Shown here piece after piece: positions 17,259 through 24,600 of a DNA stretch of 64,000 nucleotides. Location: the NCBI GenBank assembly GCA_965661945.1, contig CBFIFP010000003.1, positions 62,001-126,000 on the forward strand, read 5' to 3'. Positions within the stretch are counted from its first letter, which is position 1. Each line of letters opens with the position of its first letter. The stretch comes from JAJRPT01 sp965661945 (GTDB taxonomy: Bacteria > Bacteroidota > Ignavibacteria > Kapaibacteriales > UBA2268). Both the position numbers and the translations under genes were made by a program. The notes below the pieces were generated by a model. The model did no database searches. It worked only from the letters and a program-made list of their open reading frames with translations, and was not told where the DNA came from.

Positions 17259-17935
17259 CTTTTCATTTTAAATAAATGTAATTTTTCAAATTTATTTTCT
17301 TTTCCAGCTATTAATCTTTTAATATTTTCTCTGTGAGTTATTATTATGATAAACATAATTAAAATAAAAAAAATTAAAAGGGTAGTATAATTTTCTATGT
17401 TGCTTTCCATAATACTACTACGTACAATAAGAGTAAGAGGGAGCGTAAACCCTGAGCTTAATGAACCTAAAGATATATACCCAGTTGAAAACACAACCAA
17501 CCAAAATATAAAAAAAACAATACCAATATCGATAGGTGATATTGCCAATAATATACCAGTAGCGGTATTAATTCCTTTCCCACCTTTAAAACTAACAAAT
17601 GGAGAAAAAATATGACCTAATATTGCTAATAAACCTAATAGTAGTTTTAATGTAATTATATTATTCCAAAAAAAACTTTCAACGAGTAAATCACTTGCAT
17701 AGAAATTAGAAATAATAAAAACTGGTAAGAATCCTTTTAATATATCTATTACCTGTACAATTATTCCCCATTTAGTTCCTAATATCCTAAAAACGTTAGT
17801 AGAACCCATATTACCAGAGCCTTTAGTTCTGATATCAAAACCAAAAAAAGTTTTACTAATAATAACACCAGTAGGCAGCGAACCTGATAAAAAGGAAATT
17901 ATACAAAATATTATTAGTTCTGTTGTTATATTCAT
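17255..17935 (-). CDS. plsY: Acyl-phosphate:glycerol-3-phosphate acyltransferase
   Basis: The 226-residue integral membrane protein has the three conserved PlsY loops: SGSLPTGVIISKTFFGFDIRTKGSGNMGSTNVFRILG, GHIFSPFVSFKGGKGINTATG, and the later GYISLGSLSSGFTLPL, within five to seven membrane helices. It transfers an acyl group from acyl phosphate to glycerol 3-phosphate in the first step of phospholipid synthesis. The middle loop has FKGGKGINT instead of the more usual FKGGKGVAT. It is coupled to gpsA by a four-base overlap and lies 23 bases behind the GAF/GGDEF-like gene. The partner PlsX is not in the window. Confidence 0.93.
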   Translation of the reverse strand: MNITTELIIFCIISFLSGSLPTGVIISKTFFGFDIRTKGSGNMGSTNVFRILGTKWGIIVQVIDILKGFLPVFIISNFYASDLLVESFFWNNIITLKLLLGLLAILGHIFSPFVSFKGGKGINTATGILLAISPIDIGIVFFIFWLVVFSTGYISLGSLSSGFTLPLTLIVRSSIMESNIENYTTLLIFFILIMFIIIITHRENIKRLIAGKENKFEKLHLFKMKR

Positions 17936-17958
17936 TTTAATTAATTGTTAATAAAGCT

Positions 17959-20280
17959 TTAATTAAATATTGTTACTGTATTAGTTTTTTCAATTGAATG
18001 TTTAAGAGCAGTATCTGAATTTTGTATTAATTCTTCTGAAGTCTTAGAATTTATAATAGAACTAATTCCAATACTAACAGTTTGGTTAAACTTTTTATTA
18101 TCAACTACTAAAATCGAGGTAGCTACTTCATTTCTAAACTTTTCAGCCCAAAATTTAGCACTGTCTAATTTAGTTTCAGGCAATATTAAGCAAATCTGAT
18201 TTTTATCATTAATCGCAATAATATCAAACTTTCTTTTTAACTTATTAATTATTTTCAGGCAATTTTCATACATAATTGAAAGTTTTTCTTCATAGCTGTC
18301 GTCTTTATACGCTTGATAATCATCAATATTAATAACACACAATGATAGTTCCCTATTGTATTCTAAAGCTCTTGAATGCTCAATTTCTAATCTATCATTA
18401 TAAGCCCTAAAATTTAAAACGCCAGACCTAGAATTTATATGCGATGAACTTTCTAATTCTTTAATTAGTGAAAGTTTTTCATAAGCCGAGCCAACATGTT
18501 CACATATCAATTCTAAAAGTTCCAAATCGTTATCGCTTAATTCTTCAATTCTGTTTGTGCCTAAGAAAATTGCTGCATGAACAACACCTGAACTTTGAAT
18601 AGGTAAAATTGCAATCTTCTTAAATTTTGGTAAAGTCTCATTTTTTTCAATAAGAACTTCGTTTGGCTCAATTGCTTTTTTAAAAATAGGACTATTAGTT
18701 TCAATAACTTTATAAATTAAAGAATCTTTGTTGATTTCATTTGTGGTTACTATACTAATATTATCAGGGACAAAATGGTCAATTTGCCATTTATCTTCCG
18801 AAAAAGAGACAATACCACCAAATGAGAAATCCAATAACTTAATAACACTTGCAAAGAATTCGGTAGTTAAATTATTATCATTAAAATTATAATCTGTTAT
18901 TCTAAATTTATTTAAGGCATCTAAAGTAATTTTAGATTGAGATAATTCATATTTTTCAACATAATTATGCAATAAAACTGCAATAAGTCTTGTAAAATGA
19001 GATAAATAATTTACAGTAGATGCATCAAACCCATCTGTGTACTCTGAATCAGCAGTTAAAACACCAATGATTTCTTCTCTGTAGTAAATGGGAACGCCAA
19101 TGAAAGAGCTAACTCCAACTTTTTCATTATAATAAGTAATTAATTCAGTTTCAGAACTCGGGTTTATTTCAGAAAGTATCTCAGGTTTTGAGTTTTTAAT
19201 TATCTGACTAATTATATCAGTACCAAAATCAAATTTCTTCTTTTCTGTAATTTTATCCTCAGGAAAATTAGAACTAAAAGAGTCCAGTTTATATTTATTA
19301 TTTTGGTGATTAACCATAAAAAGTGCAGTTGTACCGATTGAACCAACTGATTTGATTGCATTTAAAATTCTATTAATGCAGTATTCAAATTCATTTTTGG
19401 GGTCTGATAAGTTATCAATTGGATCTTGTTTTAAAAATTCAGCAGAAAGACCTTCAATTTTTCTAGTCTCTTTTTTTGTTGTTTTTTCTGTTGTATTTTT
19501 TTCTTTTACAGCAACTTCTTGTACTTTACTGTTTTCGTTTTTATTACCAATATCACTTTGAAAAGATTCACTTACTGACTTATCATTAGGATTAGCTTCA
19601 GAGTTATTGACTTTATAGTCAGTTTTATCTTTATCATCAATCTTATCAGGTTGGCTTTTATTACTTAATTCTTCTTCTTTTTTACTTTCTTTTATTTTCT
19701 TTACAATTGGGTTATAATTTTCTGGAATTTCTGGTAGCTCGTCGTCACTTCCAAAAACAAGCTTTGACTGCTCAAGTTTTACTACAATTTTAGGATTATT
19801 ATCAACAGCATCGCTAGATTTAGCTATATTTTTAACTTCATGTTCATTTTTGGTATTTTTCCCTGACTTATTATCAGTTTTACTATCGGTTTTAATTTGA
19901 GTAGATTTTTTAGAAATTATCTTAAACCCATCATCTCCAGAATTTGAACTATCAACTTCTTTCATTTCTTTTTTGTCTTCTCTTTTCATGGAGTCAGCAA
20001 AATCTTCAAAAGTTTGCCTTTTAGCATTTGTATCTTTTTTAGTTGTAATGTTAAAATTAGGCGGAGGAGTTTTAGATTTATAGCGAGTGTCAACATATTC
20101 ACCCATTCTTTGCGATATAATCATGAACAAACTTATAATCCCAATTATAGAAATACCAATTCCGATTAGTCTGAAAGCAGTAATATCCATAAAAATTGTG
20201 AGTAATAATCCACCAATCACAATAGAGATAGGTAAAATATCAGTAGGTGCAAGGAATTTTTTTATCTGAAAATTAGCCAT
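17959..20280 (-). CDS. Membrane GAF sensor with degenerate GGDEF domain
   Basis: The 773-residue protein has two N-terminal membrane helices (about residues 12-55), a long Lys/Asp/Ser-rich disordered linker (about 65-275), a GAF domain (about 295-435, with GVPIYYREEIIGVLTADSE), a second GAF-like domain (about 465-620), and a C-terminal GGDEF-fold region. That region keeps the fold landmarks LSLCVINIDDYQAYKDD and LILPETKLDSAKFWAEKFRNEV. The signature GGDEF is replaced by an NDKNQ sequence, so cyclic-di-GMP synthesis is unlikely. It could bind a ligand or partner instead. It lies 23 bases before plsY and may be transcribed with plsY and gpsA. Confidence 0.75.
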   Translation of the reverse strand: MANFQIKKFLAPTDILPISIVIGGLLLTIFMDITAFRLIGIGISIIGIISLFMIISQRMGEYVDTRYKSKTPPPNFNITTKKDTNAKRQTFEDFADSMKREDKKEMKEVDSSNSGDDGFKIISKKSTQIKTDSKTDNKSGKNTKNEHEVKNIAKSSDAVDNNPKIVVKLEQSKLVFGSDDELPEIPENYNPIVKKIKESKKEEELSNKSQPDKIDDKDKTDYKVNNSEANPNDKSVSESFQSDIGNKNENSKVQEVAVKEKNTTEKTTKKETRKIEGLSAEFLKQDPIDNLSDPKNEFEYCINRILNAIKSVGSIGTTALFMVNHQNNKYKLDSFSSNFPEDKITEKKKFDFGTDIISQIIKNSKPEILSEINPSSETELITYYNEKVGVSSFIGVPIYYREEIIGVLTADSEYTDGFDASTVNYLSHFTRLIAVLLHNYVEKYELSQSKITLDALNKFRITDYNFNDNNLTTEFFASVIKLLDFSFGGIVSFSEDKWQIDHFVPDNISIVTTNEINKDSLIYKVIETNSPIFKKAIEPNEVLIEKNETLPKFKKIAILPIQSSGVVHAAIFLGTNRIEELSDNDLELLELICEHVGSAYEKLSLIKELESSSHINSRSGVLNFRAYNDRLEIEHSRALEYNRELSLCVINIDDYQAYKDDSYEEKLSIMYENCLKIINKLKRKFDIIAINDKNQICLILPETKLDSAKFWAEKFRNEVATSILVVDNKKFNQTVSIGISSIINSKTSEELIQNSDTALKHSIEKTNTVTIFN

Positions 20281-20333
20281 TAATAATCTAATTTTATTGA
20301 AATTATTATTTAATCTTATGCCAGATTATTTTA

Positions 20334-20341
20334 CAAAATTA
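20334..20341 (-). promoter_or_regulatory. TAnnTTTG -7 box for the GAF sensor gene
   Basis: The minus strand reads TAATTTTG, 53 bases before the ATG at 20280. No TTG at the usual spacing. Confidence 0.35.
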
Positions 20342-20527
20342 CAAAATATATTTTATATAAAATCGTTTAGTTGATAAATTATTCTTAATTAGAATTTAAT
20401 TAGAATTCATTCCAAATAAAACCAAAAATATTTAAGACTAATTAGACTTAAAATTGGAAAATTAAAAATTAATCTTTATTTTAGTTTTTTTGAAAAATAA
20501 AAAATCACTTAAACAGGAATTCAAATT

Positions 20528-20821
20528 ATGGCATCTGACACTCAATTAGATATTTGGGAGGTTTTCACTCAAAGGAAATCAGGTACTCCGTTTATTCATG
20601 CTGGAAGCTTGCATGCTGCTGATAAAGAGCAAGCGCTTCAAAATGCGAGAGATGTATACAGTAGAAGAGATAAACCTTATGCAATTTGGGTTGTACCTAC
20701 TACTGAAATTACTTCCACAACTCCGGAAGATAATCCCTCTTTCTTCGATCCTGGAGACAAACCATATCGTCACCCAAAATTTTATAAAATTCCAAAAGGA
20801 GTAAGTGTTGACATCCATTAA
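20528..20821 (+). CDS. paaB: Phenylacetyl-CoA epoxidase subunit B
   Basis: The 97-residue protein matches PaaB in length and sequence: WEVFTQRKSGTPFIHAGSLHAADKEQALQNARDVYSRRDKPYAIWVVPTTEI, with the conserved HAADKEQAL and RRxxxxxIWVVP. PaaB is a small structural subunit that joins the catalytic PaaA-PaaC pairs in the multicomponent monooxygenase that converts phenylacetyl-CoA to its ring-1,2-epoxide. It overlaps paaC by about 14-17 bases. Strikingly, paaA (catalytic), paaD and paaE (reductase) are not upstream or downstream in this window. Confidence 0.93.
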   Translation: MASDTQLDIWEVFTQRKSGTPFIHAGSLHAADKEQALQNARDVYSRRDKPYAIWVVPTTEITSTTPEDNPSFFDPGDKPYRHPKFYKIPKGVSVDIH

Positions 20822-21566
20822 TTCAAATTTATATAACTACTGCTTAATGTTAGCAGATGAAAGATTAATACTTAGTCACAGATTATCCGAAAAATGTGGA
20901 CATGGTCCCTCTTTAGAAGAAGATATTGCACTAACTAATGTTGCATTAGATTTGCTAGGACAGGCAAATGAATTTCTTATTTATGCCTCTGAAATTGATG
21001 GAAATAAAAGTCCTGATGACCTTGCATTTCTGCGAACTGATGTTGAGTTTAAAAATATCATACTTTCCGAATTAGAAAACGGAGATTTCGCTTTTATTAT
21101 TGTAAGACAATTTTTCTTTGATATATATTCTTTTCTAATGTATAGTGAATTGGTTAAAAGTAAAGATGAAAGAATTGCAGCAATTGCCGAAAAATCTTTA
21201 AAGGAAGTAATCTATCATTTAAGACATTCAAAAAAATGGTTTCATATTTTTGCTGACGGTACAGAAGAAAGCAGAAAAAGACTTATATCAGCAATAAATG
21301 AGCTTTGGGTATATTCTAATGAAATGTTAGAAAGTAATGAAGTAATTGACAGTCTGATTAAAGATGGTATTGCACCAAATATGAAAAAAATAAAAGAAGA
21401 TTGGTATAAACACATAAACGAAAACTTCTCTGAACTTAAATTAGAAATACCCTCTGATACGTGGTTTCATTCAGGTGGTAGAAGTGGTAAACACAATGAA
21501 TGTTTAGGTGGAATATTAACAGATATGCAGTATTTACAGCGTAGTTTTCCCAAATCCGAATGGTAA
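20805..21566 (+). CDS. paaC: Phenylacetyl-CoA epoxidase subunit C
   Basis: The 253-residue protein is a ferritin-like helical subunit matching PaaC: YCLMLADERLILSHRLSEKCGHGPSLEEDIALTNVALDLLGQANEFLIYASEIDG, YHLRHSKKWFHIFADGTEESRKR, and WFHSGGRSGKHNECLGGILTDMQYLQRSFP. PaaC lacks the di-iron site and holds the catalytic subunit PaaA in the epoxidase. No in-frame ATG fits the family start. The start is a GTG at 20805 or, with better spacing (six bases) from an AGGAG ribosome-binding sequence at 20797-20801, a TTG at 20808; both lie inside paaB. A terminator follows, so paaB-paaC ends here without paaD or paaE. Confidence 0.93.
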   Translation: MLTSINSNLYNYCLMLADERLILSHRLSEKCGHGPSLEEDIALTNVALDLLGQANEFLIYASEIDGNKSPDDLAFLRTDVEFKNIILSELENGDFAFIIVRQFFFDIYSFLMYSELVKSKDERIAAIAEKSLKEVIYHLRHSKKWFHIFADGTEESRKRLISAINELWVYSNEMLESNEVIDSLIKDGIAPNMKKIKEDWYKHINENFSELKLEIPSDTWFHSGGRSGKHNECLGGILTDMQYLQRSFPKSEW

Positions 21567-21574
21567 ACAAATTT

Positions 21575-21612
21575 AAAAAAGTCCTTCTAATTTAAGAAGG
21601 ACTTTTTTTTTA
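21575..21612. terminator. Bidirectional intrinsic terminator
   Basis: GTCCTTCT (21581-21588) pairs with AGAAGGAC (21595-21602) around a 6-base loop, with six A before and nine T after to lengthen the stem or provide the U-tract on either strand. It serves paaB-paaC and could also serve the convergent peptidase gene. Confidence 0.9.
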
Positions 21613-21613
21613 T

Positions 21614-21676
21614 ATTTCTTTAATTTCTTTAATTTCTTTAATATTTTTAATATTTTTAATATTTTTAATATTTTTT
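21614..21676. repeat. Nonamer tandem array, two unit types
   Basis: Seven adjoining 9-base units fill the gap after the terminator: three ATTTCTTTA, then three ATATTTTTA and one ATATTTTTT. The unit type changes once, in the middle. It lies between the convergent ends of paaC and the peptidase gene and encodes nothing. Confidence 0.85.
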
Positions 21677-21697
21677 AAAAGTATATTCTTAAAAGTG

Positions 21698-24600
21698 TTA
21701 TTCTTTTTGAATTAGTATATTTTTTTTAGAATTATTGAAATCTTTCAATCTCATAAGAACTAAATAATTTCCAGTAATTATTTTATTTCCATTTTGGTCT
21801 TTACCATCCCAAATAAATACATTACTTCCAATTCTGACATCAATTCTTTCGATTTTATTTATAAATCTTCCATTTAAATCATAAATAAGAATCTCTACAA
21901 GTTGAGGTTCATCATAACCTTTGTAGTTAAATTTTAAAGAGACTTGGTCAGAAAAAGGATTTGGATACGCTATTACGCCATCTAAATTCACTACTCTAGC
22001 TATATTTAAATAATACTCAACGCTAGTTTGGTTGCCAGAAGCATCTTGCGCTGTAATCTCTATTAAGTTTGTGTTAAATTCTCCAACATCAAGATTAGAT
22101 TTAGGAAACTCTATGTAAGCTTTTAGTTCGCCATTATCTTGATAATTAAAATCATTATTAAATGTTACACTATCATCTTCTATCCAACCATTAAATCTGA
22201 TTCTTGAGAAATTCTTTTTATCGTTGATAGGTAACTTAGAATTATCATACATTTCAACTCTAATTACTGGGTCAGTTGATATAAATGATTGGTCTGAAAC
22301 TTCAACTCCATTTGCATATACTTTTAATACAGGAGGGATTGTATCTTCATAAATACTTAACCCCGAAACTGAGATATTATTATTTGAAATTGGCTCACTA
22401 TTTCTAAATTGGCTATTTAAGATACCAGTCAAGATATTATTACTTTGCATATTATTAGTGCTAAGTGTATCAATCAAAGTTATTTCAAATTCAGATGATA
22501 TGAAGTCAAAATTTTTCTGATAAACTTGTAGATTGTTATTTCTTAGTATAAAATTAATATCAGTATAATCATTTCTAAAGGAATAATTTTTAATATTATA
22601 ATTTAGAATATATTCTTCTCCACGAAGAAGAGAGTCAGTATTTTGAGAATTATTAATTAATCCTAACTCTGGGTATGATTTATAATTTAAATAAATGTCA
22701 TTTATTACAAAATTAGAAGTTAATTTATTTTTAATAATATTTAATGTAAATTTTAATTTTGTTTGATTATATTCATTTAAATCATAATCACTATTTAGTT
22801 TAAAATCTGAAATAGTTTCAATTAGATTATCATTTGAATCATAAAGTTCTAAATTTAATTCATTTTTAATTGTATCTTCGTTTGACCCATCTTCATCACT
22901 ATCACCTTCAATTCTTAAAGAATTTAATACTTGAGCGTCAGTCAGACTCTCTAAACTTATATTTCCATTTGTGAAAAACGTGTCAAAATTTCCTTGAATT
23001 ATTGGTTTTACATACGAGTTATTTTCTTCGTCATATTCCGCAACAAATTCAATTTTCTGACTTTTATCAAAACTTGGAGAACCGTAAAATGAGTAACCTT
23101 CATAGTTTAAGTAATCTTCTCTCAACGTATAAGCAAGCTCAGCTGAATATTTTTGCTCTAAAGTATATATTAAAGTATCCAACAAACAATAATCAAAACT
23201 AGAACTTTCACAATGTTTATCAAATACTCTTAATCCAGGTCCTACCACTGAAAAAAACACAAATTCATCATCTGAAACAGAGTCCTTTAAAAAATTTACA
23301 AATGCTATTCCATCATCAAAATAATTTTTACCGTCCACAAAGCCCCAAGTATCATAGACCCTGGTAACTGGCTCTTCATTACTAGCATCACTACTAATTT
23401 TTGCGAGGTAAATCCCAGTTGTAGCAGCAGTTGATATTAAAACAGTTTCACCATTAACAGTAAATTCAAACTCATGAAAATGTTCTCTATCTGGCTCCGT
23501 CAGCAACATATATTTAGCATTTTGAGAAGAAAGATAAAATTCATTATTTTGTGTTTTAAATTGAATATTATTATCAATAATATCTAAATTTGTTTTAGAG
23601 ATTTTACTTTTATCAACTAGATATGACGTCTCATTTTTTAAGACTTCTTGGATATGTAAATTTAACAGTTGTTCTAGTGTTTCCTCAGATTCACCAACTG
23701 TAAAATAAAATAATTTAATGTTTTTTGTGTTTTCAGGAAGATCAATACTTGGCTCCCAAGTTACAAATGAACCATCTAATATAATTATCTCTTCATTCTT
23801 GGATTCAATGCTTATTTTTTCAATATTCTCTATATCATTAACTTCATTATAGTTAATAATATCATATTCTAATCTAAATTTATAAGCTCTATTGCTACTA
23901 CTTTTAGGGTCAAAAAACCTAAATCTTTGATTTGATTTTGAAATATTCCAATTGTTTTTTGGTTCTATTGGAATTAAATTACTATTAAATACATTAAATG
24001 TTATCTCTAATCTATTATTCTCTTTATCATCTTCTTCAATTACATTATCAGGGTCTGTAATAATTGTAATATTGTGAACACCAAAATAATCATCAATTTC
24101 AATTTCTCTTTTAAAGTTTGCAAAAACACAAATTGGAGATAGTGTATCGAAATATATCTTTTGATTATTTCCATAATTATGAATTGTTTTAATAACAACA
24201 TTTTCATCATCTTTGTATCCATTATTGTAAATATTTGACGATAAAGTGACTAAAGAATCATCAATAGTTATAAAACTATTGTTACCAATTATTTGAGTCT
24301 CATCTTCTAAAGGGTACAAATCAGTAGTAAGAGCAAGAGGAATATTTATAAGTGGGTCACCAAGATTATTAAAAGTTAGATAATTAGAAACATAAAAACT
24401 TTCTTCAGATAAGAGCATGTTAGCAAAATTTTTCAATTCTAAAACATTTCTCAAATTAAAATTTTTATCAGACAAAGCTCTAAACATATTTGAAATCATA
24501 AGATACTGTACACTAATTGTCCCTAAAGTTGTTCCACCAAAAGTAAAAATAAATCCTGTCTCAGGATACATTATATAAGCTTCATTCCTTGAGCGTGGAG

